In this document: in pieces, positions 38,944 through 46,366 of the stretch | Position numbering within the stretch: the first letter of the stretch is position 1 | How the letters are laid out: every line of letters starts with the position of its first letter | Origin: Betaproteobacteria bacterium | GTDB taxonomy: Bacteria; Pseudomonadota; Gammaproteobacteria; Burkholderiales; SG8-39 | Direction of reading: 5' to 3' | DNA length: 64,000 nt | NCBI GenBank assembly: GCA_016195915.1 | Contig: JACPYS010000040.1 | Span: forward strand, 18,803-82,802 | The notes under the pieces: generated by a model | Seen by the model: the letters and a program-made list of their open reading frames with translations, nothing else | The model's database searches: none | What the model was told of the DNA's origin: nothing | Program-made: the position numbers and the translations under genes

Positions 38944-38988
38944 TTGACATCGTCTGATCAGGGTTCCATAATATGTCCGGACATATTA
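38944..38988 (+). promoter_or_regulatory. Rightward promoter overlapped by a perfect 20-bp palindrome
   Basis: TTGACA (38944-38949), 17 bases, then CATAAT (38967-38972): a near-consensus sigma70 promoter for the citE-like operon. TAATATGTCCGGACATATTA (38969-38988) is a perfect palindrome that covers the end of the -10 and the start site. This is the usual place for a repressor operator, and the HutC-type GntR gene next to it is the obvious ligand. TATTAT on the other strand (38973-38968) may also serve the regulator's own promoter. Confidence 0.8.
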
Positions 38989-39018
38989 AACCAATCCGGC
39001 CAGCCAGTCACCCCCCCA

Positions 39019-39873
39019 ATGCAGCCAAACTCGTTGCGAGCCGACCCACGATCGATGCTGTTCGTATCGGGCGAAAAGACCGGGCGATTTGCCAAGGCCA
39101 TGGCCGCGGGCGCCGACGTCGTGTGCATCGACCTGGAGGATGCCGTTCACCCGGACCGCAAAAACGCGGCACGCGCCAGTGTAATCGAGTGGCTCAAAGC
39201 GAACCCGGCGTCGGGCGCAGGGCCCGCGCTCGCGCTGCGCATCAACGGCGTGCGCACCGAGAACGGCCTGCGCGACGTGCTGGCACTGCTCGACAGCGGC
39301 GTACAGCTTGATTGGCTGCTGGTACCCAAGGTCGAAGACGCGGCGGACTTGCAAATCCTGCACGCGTTGGCGGGCGAGCGCTATGAACGCCGGGTCGCGC
39401 TGGTCGAAACCCCACGTGGCGTCGAGAACGCGTTGCAGATCGCCCATGCGGGCGGCAAACTGGCCGCGCTGATGCTGGGCGGTGCCGATCTCGCGGCCGA
39501 ACTTGGCGCGCAGTTCGGCTGGGACGGCCTGCTTTACGCACGCGGCCGGCTCGTCAATGCAGCGAAAGCTGCTGGGCTGAAGGCTTGGGACGTGCCGCAC
39601 ATCGATTTGACGAAGCCCGAGGAACTCGCTACCGAGACGCGTAAGGCCCTCGCCTTGGGCTTCAATTGCAAGACCGCGATTCACCCGCAACAGATCGCGG
39701 CAATCCACGCCGCGTTCGCGCCTTCGGAGGCAGACCTCGCGTGGGCAAGCGCGCTGCTGCAAGCGATGCCAGAGGGTTCCGCTACCGGCGCATTCATCTT
39801 CCAGGGCCGCATGGTCGACGCACCTGTGCTGCGCAAGGCGCAACGCATCGTCGGCCTGGCCCGGCTTTCCTGA
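39019..39873 (+). CDS. HpcH/HpaI-family CoA-thioester lyase (CitE-like)
   Basis: A 284-residue TIM-barrel lyase. RSMLFVSGEKTGRFAKAMAAGADVVCIDLEDAVHPDRK (read as MLFVSGEK, CIDLEDAVHPDRK) is the CitE signature with the metal Glu/Asp. LRINGVRTENGL holds the CoA-binding Arg, and MLGGADLAAELGA and CKTAIHPQQIAAIH complete the site. Relatives split citramalyl-CoA, malyl-CoA or methylmalyl-CoA. It is first in the rightward arm. MQPNSLRADPRS is chosen as start because it lies after the promoter. Confidence 0.88.
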   Translation: MQPNSLRADPRSMLFVSGEKTGRFAKAMAAGADVVCIDLEDAVHPDRKNAARASVIEWLKANPASGAGPALALRINGVRTENGLRDVLALLDSGVQLDWLLVPKVEDAADLQILHALAGERYERRVALVETPRGVENALQIAHAGGKLAALMLGGADLAAELGAQFGWDGLLYARGRLVNAAKAAGLKAWDVPHIDLTKPEELATETRKALALGFNCKTAIHPQQIAAIHAAFAPSEADLAWASALLQAMPEGSATGAFIFQGRMVDAPVLRKAQRIVGLARLS

Positions 39874-39885
39874 CCAGGAGACAGC

Positions 39886-40404
39886 ATGGTCCAAGCAATG
39901 AAGAAGCTCGGCGAAAAGCACTACCGCGAATCCTTCGGCCGCCACTACGAGGAGTTCGCCGTCGGCGACGTGTATGAACACCGGCCGGGCCGCACCATCA
40001 GCGAGACCGACAACACCTGGTTCACGCTGCTCACCATGAACACCCATCCGATGCACTTCGACGCCGAGTACGCCAAGGCGAGCGAATTCGGCCGGTGCAT
40101 CGTGTGCAGCCCGCTGACGGTGGCGTTGATGGTCGGCATGAGCGTGACCGACGTGAGCCAGAAAGCGATCGCCAACCTCGGCTGGACCGACATCAAGCTC
40201 ACGTTCCCGCTGTTCGCCGGCGACACCCTCTACGCCATGTCCGAAGTGCTCGACAAGCGCGAGTCGAACTCGCGGCCGGGCGCGGGGATCGTGAGCGTGC
40301 GCACGACCGGCAACAACCAGGACGGCAAGGTCGTGTGCACCTTCAGCCGCACGATGCTGATCGCCAAGCGCGGACACAGCGTCGAGGACAAGGTCAACTA
40401 CTGA
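39886..40404 (+). CDS. MaoC-family enoyl-CoA hydratase
   Basis: A 172-residue hot-dog-fold hydratase. YEEFAVGDVYEHRPGRTISETDNTWFTLLTMNTHPMHFD (seen as ISETDNTWFTLLTMNTHPMH) is the hydratase-2 region. The usual GDxNPxH motif is changed to MNTHPMH, as in itaconyl-CoA and mesaconyl-CoA hydratases of this family. It would add water across the double bond before the CitE-like lyase cuts the product. AGGAGA precedes ATG 39886. A second hot-dog half is absent, so a homodimer or larger oligomer is needed. Confidence 0.88.
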   Translation: MVQAMKKLGEKHYRESFGRHYEEFAVGDVYEHRPGRTISETDNTWFTLLTMNTHPMHFDAEYAKASEFGRCIVCSPLTVALMVGMSVTDVSQKAIANLGWTDIKLTFPLFAGDTLYAMSEVLDKRESNSRPGAGIVSVRTTGNNQDGKVVCTFSRTMLIAKRGHSVEDKVNY

Positions 40405-40420
40405 AATGAGGACGCAAGCC

Positions 40421-41581
40421 ATGGACACCCGCGCGACGGATAAGAGTAGCGACCAGCACGAATTCGTCGATGCGGTCGAGACCTGGGTCGAGAAGGAACT
40501 GCGCCCGGTCGCGCGCAAGTTCGACCTGGCCGACGAGTATCCGCACGAGATCGTGGAGCAGATGAAGGCGCTCGGGCTGTTCGGCGCCACCATCAGCGAG
40601 GAGTATGGCGGGCTCGGCCTGTCGGCGTGGACCTATGCGCAGATCGTGATCAAGGTCGCATCGGCGTGGATGGCGCCGTCGGGGATCTTCAACTCTCACC
40701 TGATCGTGGCTTCGGCGATCGAACGCAGCGGCACCGAAGAACAGAAGCGCAAGTACCTGCCCAGGATGGCGAGCGGCGAAATGCGCGCGAGCATCGGCCT
40801 GACCGAGCCCAACGCCGGCTCCGACCTGCAGGCGATCCGCACCACAGCGAAGCTCGACGGCGACGAATACGTCGTCAACGGCAGCAAGATGTGGATCACC
40901 AACAGCCTGCATGGGCAGTTCACGCTGTTGCTGGTGAAGACCGATCCGGAGGCGGAGCCGCGCCACAAGGGCATGAGCCTGCTGATCGCTGAGAAAGGCC
41001 CCGGCTACGAAGTCGCCAAGCTGAAGAAGATGGGATACCGATCCATCGACACCTGCGAAATCAACTTCGACAATTACCGCGTGCCGAAGGCGAACCTGCT
41101 CGGCGGAGTCGAGGGCAAAGGCTTCGTACAAACGGCCGGCGGTCTGGAACTGGGCCGCATCAACGTCGCCGCGCGCGGCGCCGGCATTGCCGAAGGCGCG
41201 CTGAAACTTTCGCTGCGCTACGCACAAGAGCGCAGCGCGTTCGGCAAGCCGATCTGGCAGCATCAGGCGGTGCAGATGAAGCTCGCGGACATGGTGACCC
41301 AGGTCGAAGGCGCCAAGCGGCTCATTGAACAGGCGGCGCGCAAGTATGACCGCGGCGAGCGTTGCGACCTGGAGGCGGCGATGGCCAAGCTGGCCGGCTC
41401 CGAGGCCGGTGCGTTCTGCGCGCAGGAAGGCATGCGCATTTTCGGCGGCTACAGCTATTCGGTGGAGTACGACATCGAGCGCTACTACCGCGATGCGATG
41501 CTGATGTGCATCGGCGAAGGCACCAATGAGATTTTGCGGCAGGTGATTGCGAAGCAGTTGGTGGAGCGCTACCGCATTTGA
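40421..41581 (+). CDS. Acyl-CoA dehydrogenase
   Basis: A 386-residue flavoprotein. IGLTEPNAGSDLQAIRTTA is the first ACAD signature, MWITNSLHGQFTLLLV is the FAD-binding strand region, ERSAFGKPIWQHQAVQ is in the C-terminal helical domain and IGEGTNEILRQVIAKQL holds the usual catalytic Glu. It introduces a 2,3 double bond into an acyl-CoA. GAGGA at 40408-40412 supports ATG 40421 over 40406. In this operon the substrate may be a branched dicarboxyl-CoA such as methylsuccinyl-CoA, whose product the MaoC enzyme could hydrate. Confidence 0.92.
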   Translation: MDTRATDKSSDQHEFVDAVETWVEKELRPVARKFDLADEYPHEIVEQMKALGLFGATISEEYGGLGLSAWTYAQIVIKVASAWMAPSGIFNSHLIVASAIERSGTEEQKRKYLPRMASGEMRASIGLTEPNAGSDLQAIRTTAKLDGDEYVVNGSKMWITNSLHGQFTLLLVKTDPEAEPRHKGMSLLIAEKGPGYEVAKLKKMGYRSIDTCEINFDNYRVPKANLLGGVEGKGFVQTAGGLELGRINVAARGAGIAEGALKLSLRYAQERSAFGKPIWQHQAVQMKLADMVTQVEGAKRLIEQAARKYDRGERCDLEAAMAKLAGSEAGAFCAQEGMRIFGGYSYSVEYDIERYYRDAMLMCIGEGTNEILRQVIAKQLVERYRI

Positions 41582-41670
41582 ACGCCCTGCCTGCCTAGGA
41601 ACTGCTAGCGAGGTCGGCTTCGTATTGTCGGCTGTATTCCGGATAATGTAATCATGCAGATCCGTCCGAT

Positions 41671-43503
41671 ATGACCACCACTCCCCATCGCTGGCGTTTC
41701 TTCCGTACCGGCGGCTTCGACCAGGTGCGCATCGATACCCCCGCCGAACTCCTCGCGCTTGCCGAACTGGACCAGAAGCTCTGGGTCGCTCTCTCCTGCC
41801 CGGTCAACGGCATCGAGTTCGACGCCGCGACCCTCGCGATGGTCGATAGCGATAGCGATGGCCGGGTGCGAGCAGCAGAACTGATCGGCGCCGTCCGCTG
41901 GGCGGGCGAACGTCTGAAGAACCATGCCGCGCTGGCGGGAGACCAAGCCGGTGTGCCCGCTTCCGCAATCCGGGACGACGATGAGGAAGGCGCTGCCATC
42001 GCCGCGGCAGCGCGCGCGCTACTCGCCGACCGCGGCAAAGGCAACGACGCCGTGATCACAGTCGAAGACGCGAGCGCTGCGCACAAGCGATTCGCCGAGA
42101 AAGCCGTCGTCGCGTGGCAAGCAACCGGGCAGGATGCGCGCCCATTGGGAGATGCGACCGAGGCGGCATTCGAAGCGATGAATGCGGTGTTGGAAAAGGT
42201 GCAGGATTACTTCACGCGCTGCCGGCTCGCCGCATTCGACGAGCGCGCCGGCAGCGCACTCAACGTGCCGGAGAGCGCGTTCCAAGCGTTGGGCAACAGC
42301 ACCCTCAAGGCCGACGCCGCTCCCGTGGCGGCGCTGCCCCTCGCCCGCGCCGAGGCTAACCGCCCCCTGCCGCTCGACGGCAGCGTCAATCCCGCGTGGG
42401 CGCTCGCGATCAGGAAGTTTCACGACGCCACGGTGGTTCCCCTACTCGGTGCACGCGAGAATCTGACCGAAGCGGACTGGCAGTCGCTCACCGAAAAGCT
42501 CGCGTCCTACAGTGCATGGCTCGCGGCGAAGCCAGCCGAGGCGCCCGAAGGGGAAGGCCTGAAAAAACTCGAGCGCCTCGCGCGCTACTGCCGCGACCTG
42601 ATGACGCTCGCGAACAATTTTGTCGCATTCAAGGATTTCTACACCCGTCAGGGCAAGGCCACGTTCCAGGTCGGCACGCTGTATCTGGATGGCCGCTCCG
42701 CAGACCTGTGCGTGGCCGTGAACGACCCGACCAAGCACTCTGCGCTCGCCACCCTTTCGCGCATCTGCCTCGTGTATTGCGACTGCGTGCGCGGCGCGGA
42801 AAAGCGAACCATCGCCGCCGCGTTTACCGCCGGCGATTCGGACCAGTTGATGGTGGGACGCAACGGCGTGTTCTACGACCGGCAGGGGCGCGACTGGGAC
42901 GCCACCATCGCCAAGATCATCGATCATCCGATCAGCCTGCGCCAGGCGTTCTGGATGCCCTACAGAAAGGCCGCACGCATGATCGCGGAGCAGGCGCAGA
43001 AGTTCGCGGCGAATCGTGCTGCGGCGAGCGACGCAAGAATGATGGCCGCAGCGGTGGCCGGCAAGCCGCCGCCCCCGCCCGCGCCGTTCGACGTGGCCAA
43101 GTTCGCCGGCATCTTCGCCGCGATCGGCCTTGCCGTCGGAGCCCTCGGCGCCGCCGCCGCGTCGGTGATCACCGGCCTGCTCGCGCTAAAATGGTGGCAG
43201 ACGCCCCTCGCCATCGCGGGACTGCTGCTCCTGGTGTCGGGCCCGGCAGTGGTGCTCGCGTGGTTCAAGCTGCGTTCGCGCAACCTCGGTCCGATCCTCG
43301 ACGCCAACGGCTGGGCAATCAACAGCCGCGCGCGCATCAACATTCCGTTCGGTACTTCGTTGACCCAACTTGCCACGCTTCCGCCCGGCGCGGAGCGATC
43401 GCTGACCGACCCCTACGCGGAAAAAGAGACGCCGTGGGGAACGTATCTCGCGATTGCCGCAGTGGTCGCCCTAATGCTGTTCTGGTCGCTGCGAACCGGT
43501 TGA
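41671..43503 (+). CDS. Membrane protein with an EF-hand-like loop
   Basis: A 610-residue protein of no recognised family. Residues 59-70 (DSDSDGRVRAAE) fit the 12-residue EF-hand calcium loop with acidic residues at 1, 3, 5 and 12 and Gly at 6. The large middle is soluble and Ala-rich. Near residues 470-530 two hydrophobic segments (KFAGIFAAIGLAVGALG..., LAIAGLLLLVSGPAVVLAWF) and a C-terminal one (YLAIAAVVALMLFWSL) anchor it to the membrane. It stands alone. An EF-hand in a membrane-anchored bacterial protein suggests calcium sensing, but the flanking helices were not modelled. Confidence 0.6.
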   Translation: MTTTPHRWRFFRTGGFDQVRIDTPAELLALAELDQKLWVALSCPVNGIEFDAATLAMVDSDSDGRVRAAELIGAVRWAGERLKNHAALAGDQAGVPASAIRDDDEEGAAIAAAARALLADRGKGNDAVITVEDASAAHKRFAEKAVVAWQATGQDARPLGDATEAAFEAMNAVLEKVQDYFTRCRLAAFDERAGSALNVPESAFQALGNSTLKADAAPVAALPLARAEANRPLPLDGSVNPAWALAIRKFHDATVVPLLGARENLTEADWQSLTEKLASYSAWLAAKPAEAPEGEGLKKLERLARYCRDLMTLANNFVAFKDFYTRQGKATFQVGTLYLDGRSADLCVAVNDPTKHSALATLSRICLVYCDCVRGAEKRTIAAAFTAGDSDQLMVGRNGVFYDRQGRDWDATIAKIIDHPISLRQAFWMPYRKAARMIAEQAQKFAANRAAASDARMMAAAVAGKPPPPPAPFDVAKFAGIFAAIGLAVGALGAAAASVITGLLALKWWQTPLAIAGLLLLVSGPAVVLAWFKLRSRNLGPILDANGWAINSRARINIPFGTSLTQLATLPPGAERSLTDPYAEKETPWGTYLAIAAVVALMLFWSLRTG

Positions 43504-43530
43504 CGGCGAAGGTTCGCGCGAGCGCCCTGA

Positions 43531-43899
43531 TTATTTGCGTTTGGCACGTCGCGAAATGGATTGCTTTCCAAGCGCCGATTTTACTTTCGCCATGAGTACC
43601 GGCGTGATTTTCTCTTGATGCTCAACCTTGCTGATATAGGCTTGGGTAACGCCCAGGCGCACTGCCAATTCTCGTTGCGTCATGTTGGCCTTCATGCGTG
43701 CAAGGGAAACAGGGTTGTCCACGTAATCTTCCAGGGCAAACGGCACGTACTCGCCGCTTTTTTCCGCAACCGCATCCAGACCAGCGAGTTCATCCTCGAT
43801 TCTTTCACGCAGCGCGTTGTATACGGCGACCGGGATCAATACGAACTCGGGACTGCCGGAAAGAGACTTGATGATTTGAAGGTTCAGGGGAGCGTTCAT
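43531..43899 (-). CDS. XRE-family antitoxin (HigA-like)
   Basis: A 122-residue protein. Residues about 70-115 form a Cro/C1-type helix-turn-helix (MTQRELAVRLGVTQAYISKVEHQ). The N-terminal half (LIPVAVYNALRERIEDEL) probably binds the toxin. Its start overlaps the stop of the RelE-like gene by four bases, toxin first, as in higBA loci. It should neutralise the toxin and repress the pair. Confidence 0.85.
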   Translation of the reverse strand: MNAPLNLQIIKSLSGSPEFVLIPVAVYNALRERIEDELAGLDAVAEKSGEYVPFALEDYVDNPVSLARMKANMTQRELAVRLGVTQAYISKVEHQEKITPVLMAKVKSALGKQSISRRAKRK

Positions 43900-44156
43900 T
43901 TGTAAGCATCTCCACGGGGTTTGAGCATTTCAATCGCAATCACCTGGACCGCGTCTTGCCGGTCGTAAATTACTCGCCAACTGCCTACACGCAGGCGGTA
44001 GAGCGGTACGCCCGAGAGCCGCTTGGTATCAAGCGCCGGATCGTCCGGATTGTGGCCAAGCTGGTTGATCTTCTCGGCCAGCCTGGCGCGCTCACCGCGA
44101 GGCAGGCTTTGCAGCTTCTTCCGTGCCTGCCGTCGAATCACGATCGTATACGGCAT
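43896..44156 (-). CDS. RelE/ParE-superfamily toxin
   Basis: An 86-residue protein with the compact RelE fold: MPYTIVIRRQARKKLQSLP, then ARLAEKINQLGHNP, and the C-terminal strands LYRLRVGSWRVIYDRQDAVQVIAIEML. The Arg pair in RLRVGSWRVIY fits mRNA-cleaving members. It precedes and overlaps the XRE antitoxin gene. No Shine-Dalgarno is evident; repeated GGTTAT motifs lie right up to the start codon, so leaderless or weak translation is possible. Confidence 0.88.
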   Translation of the reverse strand: MPYTIVIRRQARKKLQSLPRGERARLAEKINQLGHNPDDPALDTKRLSGVPLYRLRVGSWRVIYDRQDAVQVIAIEMLKPRGDAYK

Positions 44157-44157
44157 A

Positions 44158-44186
44158 GGTTATATTAATGGTTATGTTTGGTTATG
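44158..44186 (-). promoter_or_regulatory. GGTTAT direct repeats before the toxin gene
   Basis: Three copies of GGTTAT begin at 44158, 44170 and 44180 (plus strand), the last two as GGTTATG with a 10-base period. They end within two bases of the toxin start codon. Helical phasing and position suit an autoregulatory operator for the antitoxin, though A/T-rich spacing alone could also reflect a -10 region. Confidence 0.4.
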
Positions 44187-44294
44187 TCTAGACGCAGCGC
44201 GACGGAGGCGGTCTAACGAAGTCATCCTGGTGCGCACGGAGCATCGGGAGTTGGAAAGTCTGGATAACGCACATGCGTCGGATCACGGACTGAA

Positions 44295-45710
44295 CTACCC
44301 GGCCGGCCTGATCGCGTGTAGCACGTCCGAGACCAGTCGGCCGAACCCCTGAAAGTCGGCGCTCGGCCCATGCGCGTTGCCGAAGCGCACGACGACCAGG
44401 CGCTCGGATGGAATCACCATCACGCGCTGGCCGAGGAATCCGGACGCGAAGAACGCGTCCTCCGGCAAATTCCACCGCGTGCGCCAGGCGCTGGAGCCCC
44501 GCCAGAAACCCATCGCGTAGTTGCTGTCGAGCGTCTTCGAAGACGAATAGCGCACCCAGCCCTCCGGCAGGACGCGCCGCCCGCCAACCACGCCGTCCTC
44601 GAGGTAAAGCATGCCGAAGCGCGCCCAGTCCCTCGCGGAGGCGTACATGTACGTGGAACCGATCGGCGTGCCCGCTGCGTCGAACTCCAGCGTGACGTGG
44701 CGCATGCCGAGCGGCCCGAACAGTTCGCGATGCGCAAATGCGAGCACGTCGCCGGCATTTCCGCCGACCGCGTCGCGGATGATGCGCGACAGGATCAGCG
44801 TGTTGCCGCTGGTGTAGTACCACCTGCTCCCGGGCGGCGACTCGAGGCTCGCGCGCTCGGCGAACCCCGCCATGTCACGCTCGATCATAAGCATCCGCGA
44901 GACCGAGTCGTACACGGTATTGGTTTCCGTCAATGCAAGTCCGCTCGTCATACGCAGCAGCATGTCCATGGTGATCGCGTGCCGTGGATCGGCGGGATCG
45001 CGCCACTGCGGCACTGGTTCGGGACCATCGACGGAAAGGAGCCCTTGGCGGACGAGGATGCCGGTGAGCGCGCTGGTGACCGACTTCGTCACGGACCAGC
45101 CGAGGAGCGGCGTGTCGACGCCGTAACCCGGTGCGTAGCGTTCCGCCACGATGCGCCCAGCGTGCACGACCACGGCCGCCGTGGTCTGGCGATACGGCGG
45201 CTTGTCGGGCTCGGCGAAGGTTCGATCGAGCGCCGCCCGCAGCCTTGCGTCCGCGGGCTCGACCACGGCAGTTCCGGCAAATTCCGTCAATAGCGGCGGT
45301 GCCGCATGCTCGCCGGTAGCCCTGCGCACCGGCGCGATCCCACTCGCCGGCTCGCTGCCATGTACCAGGATGCACCCGAGCCCCTCTACGAATACCGCGC
45401 GGCTCTCGAACGCGCCCGCGACAATCGTCCTCACGTGGCGCCGGTCTTTGTCGACCTCGTAGCGGATCGCCCAGTCCAGGTCTGCGACCCCGGGAATCGG
45501 CTTCAGGGTCTGCGCGTAAACCTGATCGGAATTCAAACCGGACACGAACGCGCCCGAGCACAGCGTATGGCTGATGAAGCCCGTGGCGGATTGCAGCGGC
45601 CGATACAGATAGATGACCGGCGCCGCAGCGCACGCGGCAACGATTGCCGTCCCGATAAGAATCCACGCCCGCTTCGGTATGCGCGCAACGGATCGGCCGA
45701 TGCTGACCAT
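44295..45710 (-). CDS. Membrane-anchored serine hydrolase (class C beta-lactamase family)
   Basis: A 471-residue protein. An N-terminal helix (AWILIGTAIVAACAAAPVIYLY) anchors it. From about residue 150 it is a beta-lactamase-fold hydrolase: the SxxK motif is WSVTKSVTS, the Tyr motif is YYTSGNT (YxN-like) and the third motif region is ASGFLGQRVMV. This group (PBP4*/EstB-like) includes D-Ala-D-Ala peptidases, esterases and amide hydrolases; true beta-lactamase activity is unlikely to be the main role. ATG 45710 is chosen over a TTG two codons upstream. The start abuts a toxin remnant. Confidence 0.85.
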   Translation of the reverse strand: MVSIGRSVARIPKRAWILIGTAIVAACAAAPVIYLYRPLQSATGFISHTLCSGAFVSGLNSDQVYAQTLKPIPGVADLDWAIRYEVDKDRRHVRTIVAGAFESRAVFVEGLGCILVHGSEPASGIAPVRRATGEHAAPPLLTEFAGTAVVEPADARLRAALDRTFAEPDKPPYRQTTAAVVVHAGRIVAERYAPGYGVDTPLLGWSVTKSVTSALTGILVRQGLLSVDGPEPVPQWRDPADPRHAITMDMLLRMTSGLALTETNTVYDSVSRMLMIERDMAGFAERASLESPPGSRWYYTSGNTLILSRIIRDAVGGNAGDVLAFAHRELFGPLGMRHVTLEFDAAGTPIGSTYMYASARDWARFGMLYLEDGVVGGRRVLPEGWVRYSSSKTLDSNYAMGFWRGSSAWRTRWNLPEDAFFASGFLGQRVMVIPSERLVVVRFGNAHGPSADFQGFGRLVSDVLHAIRPAG

Positions 45711-45718
45711 CAGCAATT

Positions 45719-45873
45719 CTATTCGACGCTACCGGGCACGGCCCGCACGTGTGATTTTCACCGTGGAAGGTGACGCGATATATTTGCGGCATGGCTTCAT
45801 CAAGACGACGCAGAAAATTCCGCCCGACGACCTGAGGCTGGTGGAAAAGCGCTGGAAGAAGATCAAACCATAG
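45719..45873 (+). pseudogene. 3' remnant of a Gp49/HigB-type RelE toxin
   Basis: The plus-strand frame ending at 45873 encodes VIFTVEGDAIYLRHGFIKTTQK and then IPPDDLRLVEKRWKKIKP, the C-terminal half of phage-derived Gp49/HigB toxins (typical YLLHGFIKKTQKTP...EI..A..R). The N-terminal half is missing; its place is taken by the start of the serine hydrolase gene on the other strand, 10 bases away. A rearrangement with a breakpoint near 45711-45720 is the simplest reading. No start codon serves the remnant. Confidence 0.65.
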
Positions 45874-45928
45874 GGTAAGGAATGCGGCCCGGACACGAAC
45901 GTAGAGAGCATTCCAAGGAGAGCAAGAG

Positions 45929-46270
45929 ATAAAACGCGCGACGGCAATCAACACCAAATTCATTGGGCAGGACTTTGATGAATTTTTGAATCAAGACGGA
46001 ATTGCCACTGAGGCGGAGGCGCGCGCCATCAAAAGGGTGGTCGTGGCCTTGCTGGAAAACGCGGGCATGACCCAGGTGGAAATGGCCGAGCGACTGCAAA
46101 CAAGCCGTACACAGGTGCGCCGACTGCTTGACCCTGAGAATACGTCGATTACGCTGTCCACACTGCAGCGAGCAGCGGACGTCACAGGGCATCGAGCGGT
46201 AATCGGGTTTGAACCGGTCCGGCGAAGCCGACGCCGCGCCGCGACAGGGCGCGAACGCCTTGTGGCGTAG
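45929..46270 (+). pseudogene. XRE antitoxin with a damaged start codon
   Basis: The frame reads KRATAINTKFIGQDFDEFLNQDG, then ARAIKRVVVALLENAGMTQVEMAERLQTSRTQVRRLLDPENTSITLSTLQRAA (seen in parts), a HigA-like helix-turn-helix antitoxin matching the toxin remnant upstream. AAGGAG (45915-45920) stands eight bases before ATA at 45929, exactly where ATG is expected. Upstream a stop codon closes the frame, and the next possible start is TTG at 45986, inside the conserved region. Expression is probably weak or lost. Confidence 0.6.
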
Positions 46271-46321
46271 ATAGTTTGCGTCGCGCACGCGGGCCGTCCT
46301 GGCGTCGCGGTCAGATTGCTT

Positions 46322-46366
46322 CTATTTCCGTTTGTCGAGCAGCCACTTAATCTTGGATCTCTGTGG
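46322..46366 (-). pseudogene. Relic of the 3' end of a phenylacetate-CoA-ligase-like gene
   Basis: Read on the minus strand directly after the hyuA TAG stop, in the same frame, the sequence encodes PQRSKIKWLLDKRK and a TAG stop. The intact CoA ligase at 54550-55959 ends TSKIKRLLDKRK. The DNA also matches (most of 45 bases shared with 54553-54595). No other part of such a gene is here, so this is a deletion scar or fragmentary duplication. Confidence 0.7.

Noticed and set aside
44295..45710. Possible antibiotic-resistance beta-lactamase.
   Set aside because: Membrane anchor, length and motif spacing fit the broad PBP4*/esterase group; there is no positive sign of beta-lactam hydrolysis.
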